From the NCBI GenBank assembly GCA_029204225.1, contig CM055113.1, positions 19,103,413-19,167,412 of the forward strand: 64,000 nucleotides of DNA, read 5' to 3'. Each line of letters begins with the position of its first letter. The first letter of the stretch is position 1. Made by a program: the position numbers and the translations under genes. This stretch comes from Diphasiastrum complanatum. Lineage: Eukaryota > Streptophyta > Lycopodiopsida > Lycopodiales > Lycopodiaceae. Below, in pieces: positions 12,191 to 24,004 of this stretch. The notes below the pieces were generated by a model. It saw only the letters and a program-made list of their open reading frames with translations. It made no database searches and was not told the DNA's origin.

Positions 12191-15100
12191 TTATCTTTCC
12201 CAGCTTTCTACAAAACAAAGAATGCAGTTCTTAACCAATTTGGGACTTATTTGTGAAGAGGAAGGATCCATCAGGTTAACAAGCCAGCTGACATGACTAT
12301 TGTGCGGTACGAATTATTAATAGAAAAGCTTCATCTGTTGACAACATAGTTCAGATAAACTGTACCAAGAATAAAGATGAAGCGAAAGCATGCTGTATTC
12401 ATACCATATGTCGGATCAGCATTGTCACGAACAATGCGGCGGTCCATTTGAGGTGTAAATCCCCATCCAAGTTCCAGTAATTTCCAAAGAAAATCACTAA
12501 GGTGAATGCTTGCTATCAAGAGAAGAAGCGGTTCCTGTTCATATCCTGAGGTACTAATGGGTTCACTACCATCCAAGCATTCACACAATGTGCCTGCTAT
12601 CAAAGATGCACTGTTTGTATTGCACTGCTGAATAAGGTGCAAGAGTCCAGAATTAGCTCCTGCTCTCGACACCATCTCCCAGTCTTTCCCACTCTAAACA
12701 TTCCGTCAAAATACACAAGAAGATAGGAGATATAGTGAACTTTGTTTTCTCTTCTTTAACCTAGTGTCTGACAGATGAAAGTGATTCCCAAAAGAACTTA
12801 ACATTAACATACAATTTCAGCACAACTGAAAATTTTCATGAACAAATGTATGACAAGCCATTAGACCGTTTCCATCTAACATTGTAATTAAATGATTCAA
12901 AGCTGAAACTTTTTAATCAAGAAAGAAAATAGAGCTTGTCGACATAATAGACTTTACAAAGCCTAGCAACACAAGAAGCAACAATAAAAAGGATCCAGGG
13001 TATCTACAAGAGCTTTTGATATAAAAAATCAGCAGCATAATTGGTTGCCAGTCACTCAAAACAGTTGAATTCACACTAGTACTAATGGTTCTAACTTCTT
13101 ATATCGTCCAAAAACATTGGTTAAATAGTTCAGGTAAAGCCTATAAGCATTGCAACACCAAAATAGATCTGAAATCCTCATCATAATTCTATCAATCCTT
13201 CTTCATAAACCTAAAAGGCTAGAAGCAGGATTTGCATGAACAAGGATACAAATGTTGCAACTGTGATTGTACGTAAGAGCTTGTCGCTTGTAGCAAGAAT
13301 CTGCATTAATCAGAACATTCAGTATCATTAATCATTCACTCTTTTTGAAATTTAAGTTTACTCATAAAAATTGAAGGTTCCAAGAGCCAGACCTTTACAG
13401 AGTTCAGCATTGCTAGGCTGAAACCACTGTTAGTAAACTTGGTTGGATATCTAAGAAGGCAAGATGCAGGAAAATACACCACATCTGCCTTTCCTGCCAG
13501 ACCAGAAAGTGTGCTCACGGTTGGCTCTTTGCCACACTCTGGGACTGTTTCAGAGCTACTGATACTAAAAAAAACTCCACAAAAGATACAAATGCAATAC
13601 TTTCAAATCAAAGCTTTATCAAATGATCAACAGATGAAATGTTCAAAGTACAACACCTTTTAGTCCAATGGGCTTATTATGATTAACACATATTTGAAAT
13701 GTAAGAGATAAGCGGTCAACAAGCTTCTTCATTGTATCACCAGGAATACAGTCTATTGCTGCAAAAACAACACTGCAAATCAGAATAGTACCAAAAACAT
13801 AAAGTGACTAATGCACTACTTTCAGCAAACACTGCATAGATTATCTAGAATTTAAGAGTTCGTGATATTTGAACTGCTTGCTTGACTGCCTATGCATGAA
13901 AATGAAACAAGGCAAGACATAATAAACAACAATGCCAAGTAAACCTTAGGTGCAAAATTAAATAGTCAGGTTATAGACAAAAGACTACTGTTACAAATAT
14001 CTGAGAAGGCCACTTGACTTCGTTGATGGTTTATGATTTGATGTCCAAATGACATGAATGAATAAACTTTCAGAGCTACCCACAATAGAATTTTTTGTGA
14101 AAGCTTAGAACCACCATGTTTTCCATATCAATCAGGCAAGAGTCAGCATTCTTAAATTGTCCATATTTAATGATTATTTGCCTATCACTCACCGAGCTTT
14201 CCATGTTTATCTCGCATCCTTCTGTTATGAAGCCAACCTTTTTTGATAGCAAGATTGATTTCTTCTGACAAAATTTTCTGCTTCTAAAGCCAAACAATGG
14301 CACATCAAAGATGATGTGCAAGAACAGTCAGATATGTTCAACAGGGGAGATTTATATGCTAGAGCACTCCGTTAACTTGTAAAAAGCATTGCAATACCTT
14401 CTCTTCAATTTGTTGAAAATGTTTTTATGGCAAGACATTAAGGCCATCAAGTTGAAGATGGCTTTGATTTGCGAAGGAAATAAATCAAATGACAAACTTG
14501 TTGTACCACACTCAGTATTTTGTATCCAGATTCCAACTAAATCCATGTTAGTCCTCAAGCATCCTCTTCTTTCAAAAACAGAAAAACTTGCTTGATGCGT
14601 ATTCTTTGTGCTATTTGAGGTGAGATCATTGTCTCTCAAATACTAGCAGCCAAGAGGACCCTCAATCACGTGAAAGAGCTAATCACAAAAGGAGAGGAGA
14701 AGTTAAAGAAAATTTATCTTACTCCATCGGAGTATTTGGCAATAAATGCTTGTTTCCAAGTGTTAACTCCAAGAGGTAATGAAACACACAGTGATTGTAA
14801 TCTAGAATCTTTGGAGTGATCAGGCTGCCACCATGTTCTGTAGAGATACTTCCAAACCTGCTCCATTCATTTCAATGGCATCAAAACATTAACAAAATAG
14901 AAATAATATTGATAACAAAAAAGGAATAGATGCTTCTACGCTGAATCAAGCAGCCTGTCGCCCCAAAGTTGTGCAAAGATAGGAGACTTTCATCCAATGT
15001 AGAAAGAAATGTCAATGAGCAAGCTTTAGGTTGTGACTTAAATTTTGAAAGATACAACAATGTCGCCAAAAGGCCTAGCAGTCTACCAGTCCATTTTCTT

Positions 15101-15914
15101 ATCATTGCTAATTGCACAGACTTCAGAATGAAGTAGAATACGACCAGATCAGAGGCCTGGTATACTTACCTTGTCTTTCAAATGAAGTTTACAAATTCAT
15201 TAGGCTGAAAAATAACCAAAATAATTTGCAAAGTTTTCCCAACCTTTCTTTTCTTTGTTTAGTTCAGAGTAAACTTGACTACTCAGGAAACAAGATTTCA
15301 ACAAAACAAATACTTTTTGACCCTGCCAACTATGATGTTCAAAAAGAGCATAACTAGAATCATACTGCATCCGAGTAAACAGCTTCTTGCCAGTGGCGGC
15401 ATACTGAAGCACAATTTATGATGTGGTACACGGACTCAAGTTTTGTAAAACAGAGGCAGAGTGAATCAAGCGGCAGATTCGCAGCAGCAACTCGAATCTC
15501 TTCCTCACTCACAGTGATTTTGACTGCTTGGTGACTTTGAATTTGATTCTTTCTGCTCAAAGCGATTCCAGGCCTCATCTTGGAGATGTTAGATGTAACC
15601 ATTCTGGTTGTCCTTGTAGCCTCTGAAATGATAGTAGCATTGCCAGAAAGTGAACTAGTTCTCCCTATTTTCTTGGACACTGGTTGTACACATGAACTAA
15701 CCAGACTTCCTTTTTCTTGCTGAAGGGTTGAGGAAGGCTTGCTTCTGTGAAAGCCACAGTATCCACTATCAAGCCACTTATTGTGTAGGAAAGAGCACAT
15801 TAAGCCATGAAATGTAGGTAGCAAATCCTTGTGGCAAAACTTGAACTGAAGAAACTTGCAGAAACAGCAATGATTGAAATTCAGATTTTAAGTTCTAATT
15901 CTTACCAGACCCAT
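12191..15914 (-). CDS. Spliced F-box protein gene (about 422 aa)
   Basis: Proposed exons on the minus strand: 15,914-15,906 (ATG GGT CTG), 15,845-15,366, 14,857-14,723, 14,283-14,193, 13,758-13,657, 13,544-13,399, 12,693-12,405 and 12,207-12,191 (stop TAA). Every intron is GT-AG and all phases match, giving an uninterrupted frame of 422 codons plus stop. Near residues 115-163 there is an F-box: LPLDSLCLCFTKLESVYHII then SVCRHWQEAV, continuing across the splice to WKYLYRTWWQPDHS. Such proteins usually bring substrates to an SCF ubiquitin ligase through SKP1. Downstream of the F-box I recognise no kelch, LRR or WD repeats, so the substrate domain is unknown. The N-terminal 110 residues are rich in Ser and basic residues. 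The first (9 nt) and last (17 nt) exons are short and least certain; transcripts would settle them. It is the only clear host gene here and shows no stops. Confidence 0.78.
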
Positions 15915-17510
15915 TTCAACAATCTATATACAACAAGGCAACTAGCATAAGACTGTTTTTGAGTCATTGAACTAATTTTCAGCAACAAAGGTGCTGGTTT
16001 CGACTGAATTTTTTTCTGCAGCCACACAAATGGTCTGATTAAACTTTCTGCTAAAAGATTTCACGTAACATGGATCTGCAGGCACCAAGTCCCTATTAGA
16101 GATTGTATCCATTGCATGGACATTTTTTCTAGATAGGAAATATGTTGAAGCCACTTTTCATTTTAAGTCATGACCTTGTGAATGGTGTTACTGGACTTAC
16201 TGAATGTCACAGTGATAGGACAAAACTATATCAAGCACACGTAGTGGAGATAGTGGTGACAGTGGATTTTTGGCTTTCTAGAATCTTCCAGGATGCTTGC
16301 TATTGCATATAAAATAAAGGGCAGAGAAACTCATTTCTCAGATTTGAGTTTGATGTTTTGAGCCCTTTCTTGGGAAGTTCTATCTTTTGAACGTCTTTGT
16401 TAGAAATTTGACTAAGCTATTGGCGGCCATTGTTCTTCATTATGTTTTCCTCGTTGTTTCATCAAAGCTATATCTATAAATATGTTTATAATTAGGTAAT
16501 AGAACACTTTCCTGCTCGCCCTATTTACATCATTTGTCATCCTCCTGTTTGCATCCCAACCATTGTTGCTCTGTCCATTGTTTAGTGCCTCCTTTGCTTA
16601 CAATGGTTGCCTTCCTACTCTGATTCCTTCATCGCTGCCCACCTAGCCTAATGATTGTCGATGCCTAGTTGCCTTGTTATACCATTGTGATGACTCTGGC
16701 CTATACTTGCCTGTTTTCAACATCACTAGCTCCTCACTTATTGATCACTGGCCCCACATGCATTTTCCCGCATCATGTTGATTGCTTCTAGCTTGCTGGT
16801 CACTGCCCTACGTGACTAGTGAGGTCGTCCATTGGCCCCAAGGTCTCCTTTTCCATTTCCAGTTGAATGCAATGTTTTCAATAAGCTAGAATAATCTTGT
16901 ATAATTTTTTGATGTGCATGGCAACTCTTTTCGGTTACACAATTGCCACAGTTCAAGTTGCACTACTTGGTAGCCATTAAGTTATTGTATTTTTGTTTCA
17001 CGTCTTGAGATCGATTTCTTTAACTTCACACATTACAATGCACGTTATGGTTGTTCTTCCCAATAAGTTCGGCTAACAAGCACCATGGCCCATAAGAGCA
17101 ACTGACCAGATTTTAACCCAATTCTTTTCGTACATCTTCACACAGCGCATGAGAATGAAAGACCCATTTGTGACCCTACACTGCCCCTGAGAAGAAGCGG
17201 TTCAAACTATATCTCAATACATGAATTATTTTTTGTAAGAGCTATTCTTGAACCCCCCCAAGTGAGGAGAACCACAATTATGTAATCAGTTTTTTGTTTT
17301 AGAAGTAAGACAAAGTTGGAAACCCTTGTCAAGAAGTTGAATGCATGTAACTAGGTCATAACATAATCCGAGGCCCAACTTTAGAGACACACACTCACAC
17401 ACACAGAGTTCTTCCATTGTTGTGGATATTCCTCTTGCAAGTAGACAAAGAGAGGAGGAGCTCATGCCTCCGTCATCCCTAGTGAGGACATTGTTCTAGC
17501 TTGTCAATCA
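15915..17510. other. 5' flank of the F-box gene and intergenic DNA
   Basis: The region upstream of the proposed ATG should hold the 5' UTR and promoter. I could not fix a TATA box or transcription start. No transposon motif was found from 16,200 to 17,510. Confidence 0.45.
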
Positions 17511-17514
17511 CATA

Positions 17515-17850
17515 TTTGGGAAACATTTTTCACCCATGAAATGGGAAACGATCATTGAGAAATGGGATATCGGAAATGGGAAAATGCCACATCATTACAA
17601 AAGCAAACTAGTGCAAGGTAATTACAATAGTGCATGTGGAAGAGAGGGAGATATTGAGGGAGAAAGTAATTTATATTGCAAGGGAGAGAAGCTACGTTGA
17701 AATGAAGTCAATAAGACTCCTAAAAATTGCTCAAAAGGTCAAATTTGTCCTTTGAACATATATTATAAGTTCAGTTATGGGGGAACATGTTTCCCCAAGT
17801 GGGAAATCGTTTCCTCAGTTGGTGAAACATTTGGTTGTGGGAAATGCATT
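17515..17850. mobile_element. Candidate MITE with imperfect terminal inverted repeats
   Basis: The left end (TTTTTCACCCATGAAATGGGAAACGAT at about 17,524-17,550) matches, in reverse complement and with gaps, the right end around 17,798-17,835 (ATCGTTTCCTCAGTTGGTGAAACATTTG). Variants of GGGAAA/TTTCCC recur in both arms. It has no coding capacity and is about 340 bp. Target duplications were not established. It may instead be an old palindromic repeat. Confidence 0.35.
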
Positions 17851-18540
17851 TCCCACGAAAAAAGGGCATGTGCTTTTCAATGAATAGGTGGATTCCAGTC
17901 ACAAGTACCACTGTGGTGCTGTGAGCTTGGGATCAATGAATCAACTGCAAGATCAGACCAACCAGTCCACTTTTGCTATGGGTGATGGTAAAACCGCCTA
18001 ACTATTAGGGTCACCTTCGACTAAATCCTTGGATAAGTTAAACTTCTCTCCGTCAGGTTCATCTAAGATAAATTGGTTGAATTCTATATTGCTTTAAGAC
18101 GCAACCGTTATAGATTATTTGAAAAGGGACTAGCAAAATTCACCAGAGAGACATACATATGCTTGGACAAATGGCTGCTATCCCAAAGAGTGATCTCTTG
18201 TCATACATTCAATTGTGATCAAGATTTGACTGAGCTGTGGCATAAGCATGTATCTAAAGAAAATTGACTCATGTGAAGTACATTAAAGACCTGTTGCGTG
18301 TTCTTAGATCATTGTAAAGCTGGCTTTATAAAGGCCATGCATTTGATACTGTAGCTAAATGTTCAAAACATAGAGTAGCAGAAGCGTGAAACGTAAAGCA
18401 AACCGGGACCTGGAAGTACGAGAGGGGCCGGGGGGGGTCTCAGCCAGGCTGCTCAGATCTGTCAAGAATTTGGGTGCCGGTCTTCTGGCAGAAGATGGGT
18501 TTGCTCCCGATTTAACGTTCCGTTGCTGCTGCTCTTGTCT

Positions 18541-18583
18541 CTTCATTGTGCTTGTCTCTTGTCTCTTCATTGTGCTTGTGCAG
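18541..18583. repeat. Short tandem duplication
   Basis: The block TTGTCTCTTCATTGTGC occurs twice in direct order with a few bases between. Confidence 0.6.
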
Positions 18584-18688
18584 GATCGTTGTTTCTATCC
18601 CCCCTTGCTTGCTTACCTTCCTTGTGGTATCCTCACTCCTCAAATGGGCTCAAATGGGCGTTGTAGTTACTGAGGAAAAGAGCAACGA

Positions 18689-18960
18689 GAGTATTGGGAG
18701 TGGTGAGTTAGAGTAGTCTATTCTCAAAAGCAATGAAATTTGAAATGTAGCTTGCATTTGTTTATTTATCCAATGTTAATTGGTCTTTCTAAGTGTTCAT
18801 GTGAGCATGTGTTGGATTCCTTGAGTATTGGGAGTTGTGAGTGAGTGAGAGTAGTCTATCGTCAAAAGCAATGAAAGTTGAAATGTAGCTTGCATTTGTT
18901 TATTCATCCAATGTCAATTGGTCTTTTTAAGTGTTCATGTGAGCATGTGTTGGATTCCTT
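18689..18960. repeat. Tandem duplication of a 134-138 bp unit
   Basis: Two direct copies, starting GAGTATTGGGAG at 18,689 and 18,823, both run to GTTGGATTCCTTGA. They differ by a few substitutions and a 4-base insertion (GTGA). No coding frame is preserved. It lies just upstream of copia B. Confidence 0.85.
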
Positions 18961-18989
18961 GAATACTCATCCTAAGCAGTGCCCTTCAG

Positions 18990-20613
18990 GTGGAGAACGT
19001 ATTTTTTTACATGATTAGAACCAGCAGACTACCTATTAGGTATATCAATGAGTCTGCAGCCTACCTTGTTCAGGAGCCAACGACTGTCGAAGAGACACTC
19101 AGTCAGCCCGATTCCGATCTTTGGAAAGAAGCTATGGATAAAGAGTATTCATCTCTTATCAAGAACCAGACATGGACGACTATCGAATTACCTGCTAGCA
19201 GAAATGTAGTTTATTGCAAATGGATTTTCAAAGTCAAGTACAAAGCAGACGGAAGCATCGATAGAAGAAAAGCTCGACTTGTCGCTAGAGGATTTTCTCA
19301 AGTATAAAACGTCGATAACACTGAGACCTTCAGTCAAGTAGTCAAGCATTCTTCCATTCAACTTTTATTATCGTTTGTTGCTGCAGCAGATTTGGAAATA
19401 CATTAAATGGATGTACAAACAGCATATCTCAAGAGAGTTATTGAAGAAGACATTTACATGGTGCAACCCGAAGGATATATTATCGAAGGTAAATACAATC
19501 ATGTGTGTAAACTTAATAAAGCGCTTTATGGCTTGAAGCAATCTGTTCGAGCATGGTTTCAAAGGATCAATACTTTCCTCATTGATCACGGCTACACACC
19601 AAGCTTCGAATGTTTACTTCAAGACAGTGCAGCAGTCTTTTATCATTATCACTCTATATGTGGATGACACATTGCTCTTCGGCAACAGTATCGATCTGAT
19701 AAAAGAAGACAAGACAATGCTATCTTCTGAATTCGACATGACCGATCTTGGCGAAGCTCATTTATGTCTTGGTTTTTAATTCCACAGAGACAGAAATCAA
19801 AAATTGATCTACATTACTCAACAGAGGTACATCTACAATATGTTAATCAAATACAATCTGGTTAATTGCAAGTTAGCTCTCTCACCAATGGAACCAGGTC
19901 TCAAATTGTCAAAGGACCAGTGTCCTCAAACAATTCAAGAGAAGGAGCAGATGCGTGAGTTTCATTATCATTCGATAATAGGATCTCTTATATACGCAAT
20001 GATCTGGCCCAGGCCGAGACATAGTTTTTGCAATCAGCTCTCTAAGTGAGTTTATGACTAACCCTAGTATAACACACTAGAAGGCTCTTATCAAAGTCAT
20101 GAAATATCTTCGAGCTACTATGGACTTTTGCATTTGTTATGGAACAGTCGAGAACGACAAACTCAATCCACTTTTGGATTTACATTCTTCCTCAACAATG
20201 GTCCTATTTCCTAAAACAGTCACTAGCAATCTTCGATAGCTCTATTTTCTACAGAATCAGAGTATATCGCAGCCTCACAAGCTACAACGGAAGTAATTTG
20301 GTTGAGAAACTTACTTTCAGATATCAGTCTGAATCAATATGCTCCGACATTATTATTTTGTGATAATCAAAGTGTCATGGCCTTGTCAGCCAACCCTAGA
20401 TTTCATTCTAGGAGTAAGCACATTAAATTTAAGTATCACTATGTCAGAAGCAAAGTTCTCGACAAAGAGGTCAGATTGCAGTACTCTCGAACGCAAGATA
20501 TGACAGCAGATATTTTTACCAAAGCATTAAGCTTGGATATACACAAAAAGTTCTGTGCAAGTCTAAGTTTAAAGGTCAAGGCATTTGTCATGCCCATGAC
20601 CGGTCTCGGGTAG
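18990..20613 (+). pseudogene. Copia B: decayed reverse transcriptase and RNase H
   Basis: The plus strand encodes the second half of a copia polyprotein in at least four frames. RYINESAAYLVQEP and QPDSDLWKEAMDKEYSSLIK lead into RT (VYCKWIFKVKYKADGSIDR, KARLVARGFSQ and a stop; MDVQTAYLKRVIEEDIYMVQ; NKALYGLKQSVRAWFQR). The catalytic motif TLYVDDTLLFG is at about 19,655, then SEFDMTDLGEAHLCLGF and YITQQRYIYNMLIKYNL, and RNase H with TTEVIWLRNLLSDI, FCDNQSVMALSANP, SKHIKFKYHYVRSKV and ADIFTKAL. Frameshifts near 19,600 and 20,050-20,280 and several stops make it inactive. It belongs to the same family as copia G (59,756-62,206): both read ...SQPDSDLWKE.M.K.YSSLIKN. Confidence 0.87.
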
Positions 20614-21080
20614 CGTGTCCACACTAGGGACCGGTAAACCAACAACCCATAAGTTAATTGTGACTATAAGGGAATTGGGGCCCTTATGTGTACATGGTCA
20701 TAATTAATGGTTGTAGGCCTAAATACTTGATGGTGGATTTGTATGGGTTTATCAGTGAGTCATTGGGAAACTGGATGACATAGCCCAAATAGGCTGCAGA
20801 TGTGTCCAGTGAGGTGTCACAGTGCATTTCTAGTGGTGCATGGGCCTTGGAGGGTATAAGTATACCTATTGGGCTCTCACTAGTGTATGCTTGATAGCCT
20901 GACCAGTGGCAGGATGCTGCTGCTGTGATGCCATACTCCTCTTTGTGATTGATGCATAGCTTGGGGGCTAGATCCGTTCGATCTAGGTTTGGTTGGGTTG
21001 GTTTGTCCACCATTAGATTCCCTTATGTTTCTAGTGATTGTCATGCTTAGAATAGGATTCTTGGATTGAGGACTTTATGT
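20614..21080 (+). repeat. LTR-like segment downstream of copia B
   Basis: This non-coding stretch ends directly before a primer-binding site at 21,081. Its last 250 bases are repeated at 40,226-40,479 (shared blocks GCATGGGCCTTGGAGGGTAT, CCTATTGGGCTCTCACTAGT, GCTTGGGGGCTAGATC, GGTTGGTTTGTCCACCAT). The 40-kb copy ends GGACTTTATAACA, showing a CA terminus; here the end reads GGACTTTATGT. The left boundary is not resolved; TGTGTACATGG near 20,688 is possible. Confidence 0.6.
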
Positions 21081-21093
21081 TGGTATCAGAGCC
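21081..21093 (+). promoter_or_regulatory. Primer-binding site (initiator tRNA-Met type)
   Basis: TGGTATCAGAGCC on the plus strand immediately after the LTR-like segment. This position is expected 3' of a 5' LTR, yet copia pol lies on the other side. Confidence 0.75.
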
Positions 21094-23740
21094 AATTCTG
21101 AACACGTTTTTGCCATTGATTTGTGTTCAAGAGAAATCTCAAATTGTGGGGATTTTTCCATTGTGTGATATGGAATCTTGACACTTTTTCAAGAATTCAA
21201 TGGAGTATGCAATGAAGTGGCGAAAGGTTCGATGTTTATATACTTCATAATGGTTTTCAGGAAGTAAATTTCCGATTTTCAATTCATTTGTGTTGCCGTT
21301 TACTTCATTAAGGACACTTTTACATTAGCAACGAGATTGATTAGAGGGAATGCTAGTTTTTATGGCTTTTTGTTCATCAAACAGTGATTTAGGTGGTTTT
21401 GTTGGCTGTCTTTTGTTTTTTTGTGAGTCAGTTTTAGCTTGAATCAGAGGAAAAGCAAGAAAAGTAGCACAAAAAAGACTAATCATTGGTTGCTAGTCTT
21501 GGTGGGTTTTATAGGATTTGCATGGCGGTTTCTTGATGGTTTATAGGTTATGTTGTAGTTTCTTCAAATTAACAATGTTTTGCAGGTTGGAGTAAATCAG
21601 TAAAGCCATCTTTGTGATGGTATAAACTACTGCAGAGCCTATCTTGTGGTAAAGGGATTGTGCAGCCTGCAAATCTGTGTTTTAAAGAAATTTGGGCAGC
21701 ATATACTCTGTTTTCCAGCCATAATAGAACCTGTGCATATGTAAACTTGTAAACAAACGTTGCTTATGCATAAATGAAAGCATGGCAACAGTGTTAGCAT
21801 TCTACATTGATGAATTATATTCGCTTTATTAACTGCAATGGGCAACCAAGAATTGGACACTTGTGTCTAGAAATTCTTGGATATTTTTTTTTGACCAAGG
21901 TATCATTTTTTTGAAAACAGACACAGTAAAAAACGGCCCAAAAGCCTAGATGGAAAGACCAAATAGGAACAAAAAAAGTTGTTTCTCAGTGTGCTTGAAA
22001 CTGTGGGCGTACCAACTCTATTTGTTAAAACAAAAGAAGTCGGGTCATTCTTTCCCATTTTTAAATCTGTCACTCAAGGCGGGTAAGGATGAATACTATT
22101 ATCCTTTCAGTGACCGTAAATATTGTGAAAAGGGGTGGAAGAATGTATGATTTGTAATTATTTTATGAAGTTGGAATTTGTTAATAATTTCCGAGAACTT
22201 CATAAATTTGTACTTTTTTTCTGACACTTTGATCAGGAAGTGGAGGGCCTTTGTGGAAGAAGAACATGTGGTATGGGATGCAGGCAATTTCAAATGGAGA
22301 TTTGAAACTAACTGGATCAGTTGACCATAGTATGGCCGTAAGTCTAGGTGATGCCAAATACTATCGGTCATAAAACGGGTGTTTTGTCAAAAATTTGAGA
22401 TATTGGTCATGACCCTTTTTTTTTGGATATCTCAAATTTATAAAACCGGAAACCCGACAAGCTATTTTTTTATAAAGATATATATTGGTGAATTTCTTAA
22501 CACTCATTAACCCGATTTTTTGTGATGATCCGTTGACCATGGAGATGTCACAAAAATGGTTAATGAAACAGTTTTCTAAAATTGTTTTCTCTACTTGAAT
22601 CTTTGAGTAATCCTTTTCTGATTTACGGGTCAATTCTCAAGCTAGGTAATAAAGAAAATCTTTTGTTAAGTCACTGTGTTGGGACATCATTGGTATTTGC
22701 TTACAATGATGCAACACTTCTTTGGCTTTCAGGATTTCTGTGGATCTCTTCTTTGACTCTTCTCCTAGGCAAATCTCGAATGATTTGCACCCCTTGGAAA
22801 CTCGTGGCATTTTCTTTAAAAAAAGGAGATAAGTAGGAAAAAAGTGAGTTATCAAGGAGAAACATCGGCCAAAGATTCCAAGAGGAATCTGTTATATCAA
22901 TGATGGACTTGTTTCTTTAATTAGAAACGATAGGATATTTGGATATTACAGAAATCCTTTACGGATTATAGTTGATACCAGGTTTGAAGATTTAAGGTGG
23001 GAAAAAATTAGAAAACACTCTTGTGGTAGAAAGGTGGCTGATAACAAGTCCGATTGTTTTGTGTCAGAACTATGGAATTCTATTGCAAGATGAATATTTG
23101 TTGAAACATGCTCCTTGTGAGAAGTAGTCAACTTGATCTTAGTGTGGACTGAGATCTGTGGGTTGATGCAAGGGAAGAAATTCATGCTAGCAATATATTC
23201 TTTTTGAGTGAATCTCTGGTTGGGATTTTTGTTAGTGAAATAGCACTCTTTGAGAAACGCTCTCCGTAATGAAATTTGGTTTGGTAACTAGCATACTACC
23301 GTCCATAGGCAATCCTAAGGCATGAAAGTAAAACCCCTCTGTGATTATAATCTCTTGATTGCGGACAGTTGTGAAAATATGTCCTTCCTCTGTTTCACCC
23401 AAGTTGCGGATCAGCTCATAACAAAGATCAGTAAGAATAACTGATGGATTGAATTGAAGAAGACCTTCAATTCACGCGCGAACAACTAGTGGTTGTAAGA
23501 TTGGTAATACTAGCTTTGGGTGTGTCTTGAATACGATCGCCATAGTGCTTGCAAATGTAAACGATGGCAGACAAGAGCTTGATCGCAACAATTCGCAATT
23601 TCGGAGAGCAAGAGTGATGGAAAATGGTAGCGACAACAACTGAAGTGGTACATACTAAATAATAAAGTGTCTAGTCCAAAAAAAAACAAAAATAAATAAA
23701 TAAACAAAATGCAGGAATGCTTCGCTTGGTAAGCTTATTC
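21094..23740. other. Unassigned; probably internal region of a decayed element
   Basis: The first few hundred bases resemble an untranslated leader after the PBS. Around 22,580-23,200 there are plus-strand fragments without a long frame (for example WEKIRKHSCGRKVADNKSDC near 23,000), but I recognise no family. The remainder shows nothing I can assign. Confidence 0.4.
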
Positions 23741-23749
23741 CTTCCTTCA

Positions 23750-23960
23750 ATAAAATGCGAAAAATGCGAAGGTGTCAGAAGGTAAAATCCCAAAAAATGC
23801 GAAGGTAAGTGTCGCAATTTCCGTATTGGTAAACTTACTAAATACACCATATTCCAATATAGTGTCGAGTTTTTCGCAAAATATAAATTTACCGAAGGTC
23901 TCTGCTTTTTTGCAATACAAACAATTGCAACATGCTTCGGCATTTTCGCAAAAAAAAAAA
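23750..23960. repeat. TGCGAA-rich block with imperfect inverted ends
   Basis: The left end (ATGCGAAAAATGCGAAG) and right end (CTTCGGCATTTTCGCA) are near inverted repeats, and TGCGAA or TTCGCA occurs about seven times inside. It lies just past the 3' end of the gypsy C integrase and could be a small MITE or part of that element's LTR. Similar TTCGCAGTTTTCGCAG runs occur at about 28,215. Confidence 0.35.
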
Positions 23961-24004
23961 ACAATAATTGGACAAAAAATGACGGACTTCAAAAACTGAT
24001 GTAT

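Noticed and set aside
14352-14639. 95-codon minus-strand open frame inside the F-box locus
   Set aside because: It lies in the intron between the 14,723 and 14,283 exon boundaries and does not fit the splice phases.
20684-21013. 109-codon minus frame
   Set aside because: It crosses the LTR-like block and PBS region; no motif.
23671-23992. Overlapping minus frames rich in Phe and Ala
   Set aside because: Produced by T-runs and the TTCGCA repeats; no protein character.
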